A DNA stretch of 64,000 bases from Campylobacter concisus (GCF_003048775.2 NZ_CP049272.1:744001-808000), one strand, 5' to 3'; counted from the first letter of the stretch, positions 45,289 through 55,759 are shown. The notes: generated from the letters alone by a model not told the origin. Made by a program: numbers and translations.

Positions 45289-47895
45289 ATGATTTCATCG
45301 GTATTTAGAAAGATTTTTGGCACGAAAAACGATAGAGAAGTCAAAAAATATATAAAACGTGTGGCGCAGATAAATGCGCTAGAGCCTACTTATGAGAAGA
45401 TGAGCGATGATGAGCTTAAGATCAAATTTAATGAGCTAAAAGCCCAAGTAGTAGAAGAAAAAGTCACTTTAGATGAAATTTTAAATGATGTTTTTGCGAT
45501 CGTTAGAGAGGCTAGCAAAAGGGTGCTTAAGATGCGCCATTTTGACGTACAGTTAATCGGCGGTATGGTGCTAAACGAGGGTAGGATCGCTGAGATGAAA
45601 ACTGGCGAGGGTAAGACCTTGGTGGCGACTTTACCAGTTATATTAAATGCGATGAGTGGCAAAGGTGTGCACGTAGTGACCGTAAACGACTACCTTGCAA
45701 AGCGTGACGCTACACAAATGGGTGAGCTTTATAACTTTTTAGGCTTAAGCGTTGATGTGATACTAAGCGGCGGATACGATGATAACGTAAGACAAGCTGC
45801 TTATAATGCCGACATAACATACGGCACCAACTCAGAATTTGGCTTTGATTATTTACGTGACAATATGAAATTTGAAGCTGGTCAAAAGGTGCAAAGAGGC
45901 CATAACTTCGTTATCGTGGACGAGGTCGATAGTATCTTGATAGATGAGGCTAGAACACCGCTTATAATCTCAGGTCCAACAAACCGCACGCTTGATGGCT
46001 ATATAAGAGCTGACCAGGTCGCAAAACAGCTTACTAGAGGCACTCCAGCCGATCCAAACGTGCCAGGCTCAAAGCCAACGGGAGACTTTATAGTAGATGA
46101 AAAAAATAGAACGATAATGATCACAGAAGCTGGTATAAGTAAGGCTGAAAAATTATTTGGTGTTGAGAATTTATATAACCTTGAAAATGCCATACTAAGC
46201 CACCACTTAGATCAAGCTCTAAAAGCTCACAACCTCTTTGAAAAAGACGTTCATTATGTCGTAAAAGATGGCGAGGTAGTCATTGTTGATGAATTTACTG
46301 GACGTCTAAGCGAAGGCAGACGCTTTAGCGAGGGGCTTCATCAAGCGCTTGAGGCAAAAGAGGGCGTAAAAATCCAAGAAGAGAGCCAAACGCTAGCTGA
46401 TACAACATATCAAAACTACTTTAGGATGTATAAAAAGCTTGCGGGTATGACTGGTACAGCTCAAACTGAGGCCACTGAGTTTTCTCAAATTTATAACCTC
46501 GAAGTTATCTCGATCCCTACGAATCTGCCAGTTAAAAGAATCGATCAAAACGATCTTATCTATAAAACTCAAAATGAGAAATTTAAAGCAGTTATCGACG
46601 AAGTTAAAAAAGCTCACGAGAAAGGTCAGCCAGTACTTGTGGGAACTGCAAGTATCGAGCGCAGTGAGGTGCTTCACGAGATGCTTAAAAAAGCTGGCAT
46701 CCCACACTCTGTGCTAAATGCTAAAAATCACGAAAAAGAGGCCGAGATCATCGCTCAAGCTGGTGTAAAAGGTGCTGTGACTATCGCTACAAACATGGCT
46801 GGACGTGGTGTTGATATCAGGATCGATGATGAGGTTAGAAATTTAGGCGGTTTATATATCATCGGCACTGAGAGGCATGAGAGTAGAAGGATAGACAATC
46901 AGCTCCGTGGCCGTGCTGGACGTCAGGGCGATCCTGGTATGAGTAGATTTTATCTAAGTTTAGAGGATAATCTTTTAAGAATTTTTGGTAGCGACCGCAT
47001 AAAAGCGATTATGGATAGGCTTGGTATTGACGAGGGCGAGAGTATCGAGAGTCGCATGGTGACAAGAGCTGTTGAAAATGCCCAAAAGAAAGTTGAGAGC
47101 TTGCACTTTGAGGCTAGAAAGCACTTGCTTGAGTATGATGATGTGGCAAATGAGCAAAGAAAAACCATCTACAAATACCGCGATGAACTACTTGATAAAA
47201 ACTACGATATGAGCGAAAAGATAGCTCAAAATAGGAAAGAGTACGCTGCAAATTTACTTGATACGGCTGAAATTTTCCATGGTGGCTTGAAAGATGACTT
47301 TGATATTAAAAATTTATGTTCTATCATCCTTGCAGATTGTGGCGAAGAGATAGACGAGAGTGAGCTAAAAGGCCTAGAGTATGATGAGCTAATAGAAAAG
47401 CTTGCACAAATTTTTGAAGTAAGATATAACGAAAAAATGAGTGTGCTAAATGAAGATCAAAGAAAAGAGATAGAGAAAATTTTATACCTTCAAGTGCTTG
47501 ATAATGCGTGGAGAGAGCACCTCTATCAAATGGATATCCTAAAAACTGGTATCGGCCTTAGAGGGTATAATCAAAAAGATCCGCTTGTCGAATACAAAAA
47601 AGAGAGCTATAACCTCTTTATGGAGCTAGTTAGCAGGCTAAAAAGTGAGAGTGTTAAGACGCTTCAGGTTGTAAGATTTAAGAGCCGTGAAGAGCAAGAA
47701 GAGCAAGCTAGAATGATGCTTGAAGCTAGCCAAAATGCTGAAAATGAAAATTTAAGCTACAACAACCAAGGCGGAGATGAAAATTTCACACCAGAAAAAA
47801 AAATACCAAGAAACGCTCCATGCCCTTGTGGAAGCGGTAAAAAATATAAAGATTGCCACGGAAAAAGTGGTCCTAAAAAAGGCATATTTGCTTAA
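45289..47895 (+). CDS. secA: Preprotein translocase ATPase SecA
   Basis: The motor of Sec export. At 868 residues it has Walker A in [32 protein letters not shown] (motif II), [13 protein letters not shown] and NMAGRGVDI (helicase motifs), and [11 protein letters not shown]. The C-terminus has the zinc-binding tail [17 protein letters not shown], which binds SecB or phospholipid. The ATG at 45289 follows AGGAAGG. The gene directly upstream of the permease as in C. jejuni. It ends at a terminator-like hairpin before the permease gene. Confidence 0.98.
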   Translation: MISSVFRKIFGTKNDREVKKYIKRVAQINALEPTYEKMSDDELKIKFNELKAQVVEEKVTLDEILNDVFAIVREASKRVLKMRHFDVQLIGGMVLNEGRIAEMKTGEGKTLVATLPVILNAMSGKGVHVVTVNDYLAKRDATQMGELYNFLGLSVDVILSGGYDDNVRQAAYNADITYGTNSEFGFDYLRDNMKFEAGQKVQRGHNFVIVDEVDSILIDEARTPLIISGPTNRTLDGYIRADQVAKQLTRGTPADPNVPGSKPTGDFIVDEKNRTIMITEAGISKAEKLFGVENLYNLENAILSHHLDQALKAHNLFEKDVHYVVKDGEVVIVDEFTGRLSEGRRFSEGLHQALEAKEGVKIQEESQTLADTTYQNYFRMYKKLAGMTGTAQTEATEFSQIYNLEVISIPTNLPVKRIDQNDLIYKTQNEKFKAVIDEVKKAHEKGQPVLVGTASIERSEVLHEMLKKAGIPHSVLNAKNHEKEAEIIAQAGVKGAVTIATNMAGRGVDIRIDDEVRNLGGLYIIGTERHESRRIDNQLRGRAGRQGDPGMSRFYLSLEDNLLRIFGSDRIKAIMDRLGIDEGESIESRMVTRAVENAQKKVESLHFEARKHLLEYDDVANEQRKTIYKYRDELLDKNYDMSEKIAQNRKEYAANLLDTAEIFHGGLKDDFDIKNLCSIILADCGEEIDESELKGLEYDELIEKLAQIFEVRYNEKMSVLNEDQRKEIEKILYLQVLDNAWREHLYQMDILKTGIGLRGYNQKDPLVEYKKESYNLFMELVSRLKSESVKTLQVVRFKSREEQEEQARMMLEASQNAENENLSYNNQGGDENFTPEKKIPRNAPCPCGSGKKYKDCHGKSGPKKGIFA

Positions 47896-47906
47896 AATTT
47901 CTACTT

Positions 47907-47928
47907 TTAAGGCGCCAAAGCGCCTTAA
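47907..47928. terminator. Terminator-like hairpin after secA
   Basis: TTAAGGCG (47907-47914), loop CCAAAG, CGCCTTAA (47921-47928), followed by TCTTTT. It may attenuate transcription into the permease gene that starts 19 bases later. Confidence 0.75.
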
Positions 47929-47946
47929 TCTTTTAAAGGCTATTTG

Positions 47947-49146
47947 ATGACAAGCTTACCAAAGTACCTACTTTTTAAATATTTAAGATTTGATAAAACT
48001 CAGCCTTTTATCACTCTAAGTGCCTTGCTTGCCTTTCTTGGTGTTAGCATCGGACTTATGGTTTTGATCGTTGCGATGGCGATTATGAATGGATTTGATA
48101 AAGAATTTGAGCGTAAACTTTTTACGATGAACTATCCAATAACCGTTCAAAGTGCCTTTAAAGGCTCTATTGATGATGATTTTGTTGATGAGCTAAAGGC
48201 TAGATTTAGCGATCTAAAATTTAGTCCATTTATAAGCACACAGGTCATTTACCGCTCGGCAAATGCACTTGAGGGCGGACTGGTTTATGGCGTAAATTTT
48301 AAAGATGAAAAACAGATAAACTCAGTCGTAAATGAAGCTTTAAAAGACAAAGAGCTAGATGGTTTTGAGATACTTGTGGGAAGTGGCATAATGAGCGAGT
48401 TTAGACTAAGAAACGATGAGAAATTAACGCTTATCTTTACAAAGGCCGATCCAGCTGGCTTTTCGCTAACACCAAAGATGAAGCGCTTTGATATCGGCGG
48501 CTCATTTACATCTGGACTAATCGCCTATGACAAGGCATTTTCATATACTTCAGTTGATTCTTTGAGGAAAATTTTAGACTATCCAAAAGGCGTTTATGAT
48601 GGAATTCATATCTTTTCAAGTAAGCCATTTGATGATATAAAAAGAGTGCGTGAAGGGCTTCCAGCTGGCACGGTAGCTATTGGCTGGTGGGAGCAAAATG
48701 GTAATTTTTTCTCAGCACTCGCACTTGAAAAAAGGGCACTTTTTATCGTTTTGATGCTAATTATCCTTGTGGCGTCGTTAAATATCATAAGCTCGCTGCT
48801 AATGACAGTGATGAACCGCAGGCAAGAGATCGCCTTGCTTCTTGCACTTGGGGCTAGTAAAAGTGAGATAAAAAGAAGCTTCTTTTATCAAGGGCTAGTA
48901 ATCGGGGGCGGTGGCATTATATTTGGCTTGATACTTGGCTTTTTAGGACTATTTTTACTTGGAAATTTCAACATTATAGACTTGCCAGCTGATGTTTATG
49001 GCTCAAGCAAACTACCACTCGAGCTTTCAACCATCGATCTTGTGCTTATCGTAGTTGGGGCTGTATTTATCGTTGCTATCTCGTCTTATTACCCAGCTAA
49101 AAAAGCAACAGAAGTAAATGTGCTTCAAACTTTAAGAAATGAGTAG
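47947..49146 (+). CDS. ABC transporter permease, LolC/LolE type
   Basis: A 399-residue inner-membrane permease. The first membrane segment (about 20-48) and the periplasmic domain (about 50-255) are followed by three C-terminal segments in the FtsX-like region (VLMLIILVASLNIISSLLM, then QGLVIGGGGIIFGLILGF). The NIISSLLMTVMNRRQEIALLLALGA stretch is the LolC/E signature. It releases lipoproteins to LolA. The ATPase gene LolD is not here. ATG at 47947 is used, not the TTG at 47944. Confidence 0.88.
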   Translation: MTSLPKYLLFKYLRFDKTQPFITLSALLAFLGVSIGLMVLIVAMAIMNGFDKEFERKLFTMNYPITVQSAFKGSIDDDFVDELKARFSDLKFSPFISTQVIYRSANALEGGLVYGVNFKDEKQINSVVNEALKDKELDGFEILVGSGIMSEFRLRNDEKLTLIFTKADPAGFSLTPKMKRFDIGGSFTSGLIAYDKAFSYTSVDSLRKILDYPKGVYDGIHIFSSKPFDDIKRVREGLPAGTVAIGWWEQNGNFFSALALEKRALFIVLMLIILVASLNIISSLLMTVMNRRQEIALLLALGASKSEIKRSFFYQGLVIGGGGIIFGLILGFLGLFLLGNFNIIDLPADVYGSSKLPLELSTIDLVLIVVGAVFIVAISSYYPAKKATEVNVLQTLRNE

Positions 49147-49169
49147 AGCCTAGAGACTCAGGCTTACTC
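49141..49169. terminator. Imperfect hairpin at the end of the permease gene
   Basis: GAGTAGAGCCT (49141-49151) pairs with AGGCTTACTC (49160-49169) with one bulge; the left arm holds the TAG stop. It lies between convergent genes. Confidence 0.5.
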
Positions 49170-49249
49170 ATTGCTTGTAAAAGTTATTTTTAAAAGATTA
49201 TTTTAAAACTAGCATAAACTAGTAAAAATTCTAGGATAAATTTATACTT

Positions 49250-50875
49250 TTACGCTCTTATATCATGATCGATTTTGCATTGAAGAGCCTCGTGTACGAG
49301 TGTTTTTGCCATGACACGCTCTTCGTTTATTAGGTGGAAATTTTTACCTAACTCACCAAAAATATCTTTATTGCCCTCACCATTTATTTTTATTATAGTT
49401 TGGGTATTTACACCGTAGTCTTTTATCTTTTGCGCGATGAGCTCCACTCTTTGCTCATTGTTAACAGTTATAATAACAGCGGCTGCATCGCTTAGGCAGG
49501 CATTTTCAAGTGTGTGGCTTTGAAGAACATTACCTAAAAATACATTTTCCCCGCGGCTCCTACCAAGCTCAACTAGACTAATATCATTATCAAGCACAAG
49601 GTATAAAAGCTTTGTCTCTTTTAGCCTTAAAACGACCTCTTGTCCAAGCCTTTCATAGCCAAAGACTACGATGTGATTTTTTATTTTTTGCGGCTTTAGA
49701 GTTTCATTTGGTTCAACAACGATCTCACGTTCTATGAGGTCTGCTATTGCGTCTAGTTTTTTAAGTATAAAAGGCGTAGCAAACATCGACACAACTGAGG
49801 CTGCGATAAAAATTTGAGCAGTTTGTATATCAAGTAAATTTCTAGTAGTCATTAGTCCAAAAACAGCTAGTGCAAATTCGCCTATTTGACAAACACTAAG
49901 TGCAGTTTTTGCAGCAACTCTTCGCTTTAAGTAGATGTTTAAGATAGCAAAAACGACAACTGCTTTTATCACCATGACACTAAATACTAGGCCAAGAACA
50001 AGCCAGATGTTTGAGATAACTACAGCAAAATTTATTTGCATACCAACGGTTATAAAAAATAGCCCTAAGAGCAAATCTCTAAAAGGTATGAGATCAACTT
50101 CGATTTGGTGTTTATACTGTGTCTCAGCCATCATCATACCGGCTAAAAATGCACCCAAAGAGTATGAGAAGCCAAAGAAGTGAGCCAAAGTACTGGAGCC
50201 AACGACCATAAATAAAATCGTAGCTATAAAAACTTCTTGCGAATTTGTTTGAATGACTTTATAAAATATCCAGTTGATAACATATTTACCAAGTAAAAAT
50301 AGCACAACAATAAGAATAATCGCACTTGTAAATGTCTTTAGCAAAAGCTCATTTATTGAAGCATCTTGCGAGCTAAACATATCTATCATAAGCAAAATAG
50401 GAATGACTGCAATATCTTGAAATAGTAAAATTCCAAGTGCTTTTCTGCCGTAAATTTTGCTCACATCACCACTATCGTTTAGCGTCTTTAGCACGATCGC
50501 AGTTGATGATAGTGCAAGCGCAAGACCTGCAATAAGTGCTGTTTCGTCTTTTAAGTGAAGGGCATAATAAAGCATAACGCCCATTATAAAGCCACTTAAA
50601 CAAACCTGTAATCCGCCATTTAAAAAGACCTCTTTTTTCATGCCCATGAGATGTTTAAAACTAAACTCAAGTCCAATGGTAAACATCAAAAATGCGATAC
50701 CAAATTCCGCGATATGAGAAATTTCATCATTACTTTTTAGGTTGAAAAATTCTGATATAAGCGTACCTGTTACGATGTAGCCGATAATGGTTGGTATCTG
50801 AAATTTTTTAAAAATGACGTTTAATGCGACTGAGATCGCTGCAACAAGCAAGAAACCTTCTAAAATTTGTTCCAT
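49250..50875 (-). CDS. CPA2 cation:proton antiporter with RCK domain (KefB-like)
   Basis: A 541-residue membrane antiporter. The first 380 residues have about 12 membrane segments, with FGIAFLMFTIGLEFS and the ALALSSTAIVLKTLNDSG signature of CPA2 antiporters. A TrkA_N/RCK domain follows with IVVFGYERLGQEVVLRL, an intact glycine-rich loop. It exchanges K+ (or Na+) for protons; Kef activity in the family is gated by glutathione. The gene is the last of the cbpA-hspR run. In C. jejuni the same order kefB/hspR/cbpA/htrA is recalled. Confidence 0.9.
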   Translation of the reverse strand: MEQILEGFLLVAAISVALNVIFKKFQIPTIIGYIVTGTLISEFFNLKSNDEISHIAEFGIAFLMFTIGLEFSFKHLMGMKKEVFLNGGLQVCLSGFIMGVMLYYALHLKDETALIAGLALALSSTAIVLKTLNDSGDVSKIYGRKALGILLFQDIAVIPILLMIDMFSSQDASINELLLKTFTSAIILIVVLFLLGKYVINWIFYKVIQTNSQEVFIATILFMVVGSSTLAHFFGFSYSLGAFLAGMMMAETQYKHQIEVDLIPFRDLLLGLFFITVGMQINFAVVISNIWLVLGLVFSVMVIKAVVVFAILNIYLKRRVAAKTALSVCQIGEFALAVFGLMTTRNLLDIQTAQIFIAASVVSMFATPFILKKLDAIADLIEREIVVEPNETLKPQKIKNHIVVFGYERLGQEVVLRLKETKLLYLVLDNDISLVELGRSRGENVFLGNVLQSHTLENACLSDAAAVIITVNNEQRVELIAQKIKDYGVNTQTIIKINGEGNKDIFGELGKNFHLINEERVMAKTLVHEALQCKIDHDIRA

Positions 50876-50878
50876 AAA

Positions 50879-51253
50879 TTATTTTTTACCTTCATAAAAG
50901 ACTAGATCAAAGCTATTTTTTCTCTTTACAAGCGATCTTTTTGTGCTAGTTTGACTGGTAGCTTCGTGTAATTTTTTATTTAGCTCATCAATAGTTGATT
51001 CTAAATCGTCAATTTTTTCTTTCAACTGAAGTATCACATCAACGCCGGCTAAATTTACACCTAGTTCGCGGGTTAAATTTAGTATAGTTTTTACGCGATC
51101 AACGTCTTTTTGTGAGTAGAGCCTCATCTTGCCATCTGTTCTTGATGGCTCGATAAGTCCCTCTCTTTCATATTGTCTTAAAGTTTGTGGATGTATGCTC
51201 AAAACCTTTGCAACAACGCTTATTAAAAAAAGTGGTTCTTCATAATTTTGCAT
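50879..51253 (-). CDS. hspR: Heat-shock repressor HspR (MerR family)
   Basis: A 124-residue MerR-type regulator. The N-terminal HTH has ISVVAKVLSIHPQTLRQYER and the wing GLIEPSRTDGKMRLYS, typical of HspR. The C-terminal half is a coiled coil with a basic KRSLVKRKNSF end. It represses chaperone genes by binding HAIR sequences; a HAIR-like site lies at 52196-52216 before the operon, so autoregulation is expected. It is between the cbpA-type gene and the antiporter gene. Confidence 0.93.
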   Translation of the reverse strand: MQNYEEPLFLISVVAKVLSIHPQTLRQYEREGLIEPSRTDGKMRLYSQKDVDRVKTILNLTRELGVNLAGVDVILQLKEKIDDLESTIDELNKKLHEATSQTSTKRSLVKRKNSFDLVFYEGKK

Positions 51254-51256
51254 TTT

Positions 51257-52153
51257 TTACTCCGGTAATTTTTCTTTTAACTCTTTTACTAAGCCTTCAT
51301 CAAGCTCACTGATATTTGGAAGTTTTACCCTGGCTTTTAAGTAAAGATCGCCATAAATTCCGCTCTTTCTATTTTGCACACCATATCCTTTTAAGCGGAT
51401 CTTTGTGCCTGTTTTTGAGTTCTCAGCGATCTTAATCGTGACATCTTTTTTGTAAGTATGTACATCGACTTTTCCGCCAAAAAGCATAGTTTTTAGTGGA
51501 ATTTCTATATCTTTATAAAGATCGTCTCCAACTCTTTCATATTCGTCGCTTGGCTCAACGCTAATAGCAAGTATAAGATCGCCTTTTTGACCACCAGCGC
51601 TTTTACCTTTGCCTTTTACACGAAGCTTCTCGCCGCCTTCTATGCCACTTGGAATTTTTATCTTAATGCTTTCGCCATTAAAATTTATCTTATGTTCACC
51701 GCCAGTTACAGCTACGTCAAATGGTATAGAAATTTTTGCATTTACGTCTAGATCAGCTCCGCCAAAGCCAAATCCACCACTACTAAATCCGTCAAATCCT
51801 CCAAAATTGCTACCAAATCCGCTGCTAAATTTAGCTCCACCGCCGCCAAAGCTACCTGAGAAGATATTCTTTAAAATTTCATTTAGATCGCCCATATCGG
51901 CTGAACTACTAGCAAAGTCGTGGAAATTTTGACCGCCAAACATAGTATCGCCGTACTGGTCGTATTGAGCTCGTTTTTTATCGTCGCTTAAAATTTCATA
52001 AGCGGCATTTATCTCTTTAAATTTATCTTCTGCTCCAGGGTCTTTGTTGATGTCTGGGTGATATTTTCTAGCAAGTTTTCTATAAGCTTTTTTTATCTCG
52101 TCACTTGAGGCACCCTTTGAAACCCCTAAAGTCTCATACAAGCTTTCACTCAT
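51257..52153 (-). CDS. cbpA: CbpA-type DnaJ cochaperone
   Basis: A 298-residue type II DnaJ. The J domain has [20 protein letters not shown] with HPD near residue 32; then a Gly/Phe-rich stretch (about 90-130), then CTD1/CTD2. No CxxCxGxG zinc repeats are present, so it is CbpA-like, not DnaJ. It stimulates DnaK. The gene starts the hspR operon (hspR begins 4 bases after its stop) and is under the HAIR-like operator. Confidence 0.92.
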   Translation of the reverse strand: MSESLYETLGVSKGASSDEIKKAYRKLARKYHPDINKDPGAEDKFKEINAAYEILSDDKKRAQYDQYGDTMFGGQNFHDFASSSADMGDLNEILKNIFSGSFGGGGAKFSSGFGSNFGGFDGFSSGGFGFGGADLDVNAKISIPFDVAVTGGEHKINFNGESIKIKIPSGIEGGEKLRVKGKGKSAGGQKGDLILAISVEPSDEYERVGDDLYKDIEIPLKTMLFGGKVDVHTYKKDVTIKIAENSKTGTKIRLKGYGVQNRKSGIYGDLYLKARVKLPNISELDEGLVKELKEKLPE

Positions 52154-52181
52154 ATATTCTCCTTATATTTTTTTGATACGG

Positions 52182-52187
52182 ATTATA
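52182..52187 (-). promoter_or_regulatory. Probable -10 box of the cbpA-hspR operon
   Basis: On the minus strand TGATATAATC gives TATAAT 29 bases before the cbpA ATG. The HAIR-like repeat lies 8 bases further upstream, overlapping the spacer and -35 area. Confidence 0.65.
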
Positions 52188-52195
52188 TCACAAAG

Positions 52196-52216
52196 CTTTA
52201 GTCTATGCAAGTCAAG
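52196..52216 (-). promoter_or_regulatory. HAIR-like HspR operator
   Basis: On the minus strand CTTGACT, seven bases, ACTAAAG. The HAIR consensus is CTTGAGT-N7-ACTCAAG; each half has one mismatch. It sits upstream of the -10 box of the operon that encodes HspR. Autorepression is inferred. Confidence 0.7.
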
Positions 52217-52272
52217 TTTATTTTTGTTTAATAACAAGAAAAAGTGTTAAGATTTTATTTTTTCACTATATT

Positions 52273-52278
52273 TATAAT
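52273..52278 (+). promoter_or_regulatory. Possible -10 box of htrA
   Basis: TATAAT 31 bases before the htrA ATG, in an AT-rich stretch; the HAIR-like site is about 57 bases upstream and may also influence this promoter. Confidence 0.5.
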
Positions 52279-52308
52279 TTGCAAAAATTTTTAGTTTAAA
52301 GGAAAAAA

Positions 52309-53712
52309 ATGAAAAAGATTGTGCTAATTTCATTAGTAGCAGCTTCTTTTTTAGTGGGGGCTGATATTAAATTTAATGAAGCTAACTCTAATATCACGAG
52401 AGTCTCGCCACTTAGCGATAAAAATAGCGTACTTTCTTATTATGACTCGATCGCTCAGGCAAAACTTTCAGTTGTAAATATCTCAACTACAAAAACAGTA
52501 AATAACGCAGGCATTGAGCAGATGTTTAATGACCCATTCTTCAATGAATTTTTTGGATTTAACTTTGCAAAACCAAAAGAAAAAGAAAAAACTACTTCGC
52601 TTGGTTCTGGTGTTATCATCTCAAATGATGGATATATCGTTACAAATAACCACGTTATAGAAGATAGTGATCAAATAGTCGTAACTCTTGCAAATGGTGG
52701 CAAAGAATTTAAAGCCAAATTAATAGGAAGTGATCCAAAAACCGATCTAGCCGTCGTAAAGATAGAAGCAAACGGGTTAAACGCGATCACTTTTGCAGAC
52801 TCGTCAAAGCTACTTGATGCAGATGTTGTATTTGCAATAGGTAATCCATTTGGCGTTGGTGAAAGTATCACTCAAGGTATCATTTCAGGCCTAAATAAAG
52901 ATAATATCGGCCTTAATCAATATGAAAATTTTATCCAAACAGACGCCTCTATAAACCCAGGAAATTCAGGCGGCGCTTTGGTTGATAGCAGGGGCTATTT
53001 GGTTGGAATAAACTCAGCCATACTTTCAAAAAGTGGTGGCAATAACGGCATTGGTTTTGCAATCCCATCAAATATGGTCAAAGATATCGCTAAAAAGCTG
53101 ATAACTGACGGCAAGATCGAGCGTGGCTTTATAGGCGTTACGATTGCAAATTTAACTGACGAGCAAAAAGAGCTTTATACAAATAAAGAAGGTGCTTTAA
53201 TAAGTGGCGTAGAGCAAGGCATGCCAGCAGATGAAGCTGGACTAAAAAGAGGCGATTTGGTTATATCGGCTAATGATAAAGCTATCAAAAATGCAAATGA
53301 TCTTAAAAATTTCATCGGCTCACTAACTCCAAATAGTAGTGTTGATATAACTTACGAGCGATCAAATAAAATAATGAATGCAAAAATTAAGCTTGCAAAC
53401 GCTGATCACAATTCAAAAGACATAGCAAAAAGCATTATAATCGAAGGACTTAGCGTTAGTAATCTAAGCGATGAGATAAGATATAAATACAAAATCAGCC
53501 CAGATACTCAAGGCGTGCTAGTAACTGATGTAAAATCAGGCTCAAAAGCTGAAGACTTTGGCTTTGAAAGAGGTGATGTGATCGTTCAAGTTGGCGAAGA
53601 GAGTATAAAAGATCTTCAAACATTTGCAAATACTGTCAAAAATACAAAAGGTAAAAAGACGCTAGTGTGGATAAATCGCGGCGGTATCATACAAGGCCTT
53701 GTTATAAAATAA
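52309..53712 (+). CDS. htrA: Periplasmic serine protease/chaperone HtrA
   Basis: A 467-residue DegP/DegQ-type protease. A signal peptide (1-18) is followed by a trypsin-like domain with His in TNNHVIED, Asp in KTDLAVVKI and the nucleophile in NPGNSGGAL; all three are present. Two PDZ domains follow (about 270-365 and 380-467). It degrades or refolds envelope proteins, and in C. jejuni and H. pylori HtrA is also secreted and cleaves E-cadherin. AAAGGAAAAAA precedes the ATG. A strong hairpin terminator follows. Confidence 0.97.
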   Translation: MKKIVLISLVAASFLVGADIKFNEANSNITRVSPLSDKNSVLSYYDSIAQAKLSVVNISTTKTVNNAGIEQMFNDPFFNEFFGFNFAKPKEKEKTTSLGSGVIISNDGYIVTNNHVIEDSDQIVVTLANGGKEFKAKLIGSDPKTDLAVVKIEANGLNAITFADSSKLLDADVVFAIGNPFGVGESITQGIISGLNKDNIGLNQYENFIQTDASINPGNSGGALVDSRGYLVGINSAILSKSGGNNGIGFAIPSNMVKDIAKKLITDGKIERGFIGVTIANLTDEQKELYTNKEGALISGVEQGMPADEAGLKRGDLVISANDKAIKNANDLKNFIGSLTPNSSVDITYERSNKIMNAKIKLANADHNSKDIAKSIIIEGLSVSNLSDEIRYKYKISPDTQGVLVTDVKSGSKAEDFGFERGDVIVQVGEESIKDLQTFANTVKNTKGKKTLVWINRGGIIQGLVIK

Positions 53713-53717
53713 TCATC

Positions 53718-53741
53718 TAAGAGCTGAAATTTCAGCTCTTA
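53718..53741. terminator. Hairpin terminator after htrA
   Basis: TAAGAGCTGAAA joined to TTTCAGCTCTTA forms a perfect 24-base palindrome, 5 bases after the htrA stop, followed by CCCTTTT. It should fold with a small loop. Confidence 0.8.
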
Positions 53742-53772
53742 ACCCTTTTAAATTTTTAAAATCTTAATCTGC

Positions 53773-53778
53773 TATAAT
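53773..53778 (+). promoter_or_regulatory. Probable extended -10 box of the two-component operon
   Basis: CTGCTATAATCC: TGC and TATAAT, 32 bases before the response regulator ATG at 53810. It fits a Campylobacter extended -10. Confidence 0.55.
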
Positions 53779-53809
53779 CCTTAAAAATAAATTTACAACA
53801 GGAAAGATC

Positions 53810-54487
53810 ATGACTAGAATTTTAATGATAGAAGATGATATGGAGCTTGCTGAAATTTTAACCGAATATCTAGAAAACTATGATGTTGAAGTGGTGACTG
53901 CCGAAGAGCCATATATCGGACTTTCTACGCTAAATACAAGTAAATTTGACTTAGTAATACTAGATCTTACATTGCCTGGTATGGATGGATTAGAAGTTTG
54001 TAAAGAGATCAGGAAAAATCACAATATTCCTATTATCATATCAAGTGCAAGACATGATATAACAGATAAGGTAAATGCTCTTGATAACGGAGCGGATGAT
54101 TATTTGCCAAAGCCATATGACCCACAAGAGCTTTTGGCTCGTATCAAAAGTCATCTAAGAAGGCAGAGTATCACCCCGGCAAATGAAGCGAGAAATTTAA
54201 ATAAAGACTTGGTTTTAAAAGAATTTGAGCGTGAAATTTTATTTAAAGGAAACGTGCTAAATTTAACTGCCGCAGAATACGATATCTTAAAATATCTACT
54301 TTTAAAAGAGGGCGGAGCGGTTACTAGAGAGGAGCTTATCTATAACTGCGAGAGCATAAATGAAGATAGCTCAAACAAAAGTATTGACGTCATCATCGGC
54401 AGGATTCGCCAAAAATTAAATGAAAATCCAAAAGAGCCAAAATACATCCACGCGATCCGCGGTATCGGCTATAAATTGGTTCTTTGA
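53810..54487 (+). CDS. cprR: OmpR-family response regulator, CprR-like
   Basis: A 225-residue regulator. The receiver domain has EDD at residues 7-9, the phospho-acceptor Asp in LVILDLTLPGMDG (near 53) and Lys in LPKPYDP. The C-terminal winged helix has a NKSIDVIIGRIRQK recognition helix. Placed after htrA, as the CprRS pair is in C. jejuni (there it affects biofilm, envelope and stress), so CprR is the most likely identity. Synteny supports the name, sequence alone does not. It overlaps the sensor gene. Confidence 0.72.
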   Translation: MTRILMIEDDMELAEILTEYLENYDVEVVTAEEPYIGLSTLNTSKFDLVILDLTLPGMDGLEVCKEIRKNHNIPIIISSARHDITDKVNALDNGADDYLPKPYDPQELLARIKSHLRRQSITPANEARNLNKDLVLKEFEREILFKGNVLNLTAAEYDILKYLLLKEGGAVTREELIYNCESINEDSSNKSIDVIIGRIRQKLNENPKEPKYIHAIRGIGYKLVL

Positions 54488-55728
54488 TGCCAAGATCGTC
54501 TATTTTTATAACCATAACTTTTATCTTTGCTCTTGCGCTCGTTTCGATATTTCTAGCTTTTTTATGGCTCATGGGCTTTGATAAGCAAAACTATACAAGA
54601 GAGCTAAATAACAAATACTCAAACGTTGCTAGGACAAATTTGTTTTATATGGGTGGCATCATAAATAAAACTCAGTACGACCGCCAGCTTTCAAATATCG
54701 ATATGCCAGAGATCAAAGACGAGAAGAAAAAAGATGAAATTTTAAAACAAGCGACCGTTTTAGAAGAAATTTCAAGCGATCTAGGCTCAAGTGCTATTTT
54801 GCTTTATGATAAGCATCATTACTTAAGGATTGAGCATTTAGACGAGCTAAAGCTTTTAATGGATAAAGAATTTCAGCCTTACAGATACGAGGTAATAAAG
54901 GCTGTTTTTTTGGTGGTTGCGGTCATTTTGCTAGGTGCTTACATTTTTGTCATATATAAGATAAAACCACTTAGAAAGCTAAAGCGTCAGATCGTAAAAT
55001 TTGCAAATGGTGAACTTGATGGCGTGCAAAATGTTGGCAACGGCAAGGATGAAATTTCTGAAGTTTCTGAAGCATTTTATGAGGCGGTTTGTCAGATCAA
55101 GGCGCTTAATGACTCGAGGCATCTTTTCTTAAGAAATATAATGCACGAGCTAAAAACTCCTATCACAAAAGGCCTAATAGCTGCTCAAATGATAGAAAAA
55201 AGTAAAAATCAAGAAAGGCTAATCTCTGTCTTTCACAAGCTTGAAAATTTGATAAACGAACTTGCGGCGATAGAACAAATAACATCAAAAATAGGACTTA
55301 GCAATAAAACGCCATGTTTTATGAGGGATCTCATCGATGAGGCAATCGATATAGCCATGGTAGAAAAAGAGTGTGTTGGTGTCAGTGAGCTTGATGAGGT
55401 TAGAGTATTGGTTGATTTTAAGTTATTTTCAGTTGCTATAAAAAACATGATAGACAATGGCATAAAATATTCAACTGATAAGCACGTAAATATCGTTGTT
55501 AGCAAGGATCATATGAAATTTATAACTCAAGGTGAGAAGCTAAAAAATGATCTTGACTTTTATGTCCAGCCATTTATCAAAGGAGAGGATACTCAAAAGA
55601 GTTTTGGACTAGGTTTATATATAGTTAGCAATATACTTGATGCTCATGGACTCAAATTTAGATACGAATACAAAAATGGAATGAATGTCTTTGTTTTTGA
55701 AAATTTACAAGATATAATAGTGACTTAA
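54487..55728 (+). CDS. cprS: Sensor histidine kinase, CprS-like
   Basis: A 413-residue kinase with two membrane segments (about 7-27 and 138-158) around a small periplasmic domain, a HAMP-like linker, and a histidine kinase core. H box: RNIMHELKTPITKG; N box: KNMIDNGIKYS; G2 box: SFGLGLYIVSNI. The D/G1 region is shortened, as in the small ArsS-type kinases. ATG at 54487 overlaps the regulator stop by 1 base; a TTG at 54484 is also open. Confidence 0.72.
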   Translation: MPRSSIFITITFIFALALVSIFLAFLWLMGFDKQNYTRELNNKYSNVARTNLFYMGGIINKTQYDRQLSNIDMPEIKDEKKKDEILKQATVLEEISSDLGSSAILLYDKHHYLRIEHLDELKLLMDKEFQPYRYEVIKAVFLVVAVILLGAYIFVIYKIKPLRKLKRQIVKFANGELDGVQNVGNGKDEISEVSEAFYEAVCQIKALNDSRHLFLRNIMHELKTPITKGLIAAQMIEKSKNQERLISVFHKLENLINELAAIEQITSKIGLSNKTPCFMRDLIDEAIDIAMVEKECVGVSELDEVRVLVDFKLFSVAIKNMIDNGIKYSTDKHVNIVVSKDHMKFITQGEKLKNDLDFYVQPFIKGEDTQKSFGLGLYIVSNILDAHGLKFRYEYKNGMNVFVFENLQDIIVT

Positions 55729-55759
55729 ATAAAACATAATAAACAAAAGAGGGCTAAAA

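Noticed and set aside
46393-46707. Open frame of 104 residues on the minus strand
   Set aside because: Antisense to secA in a conserved region; no ribosome binding site or family match.
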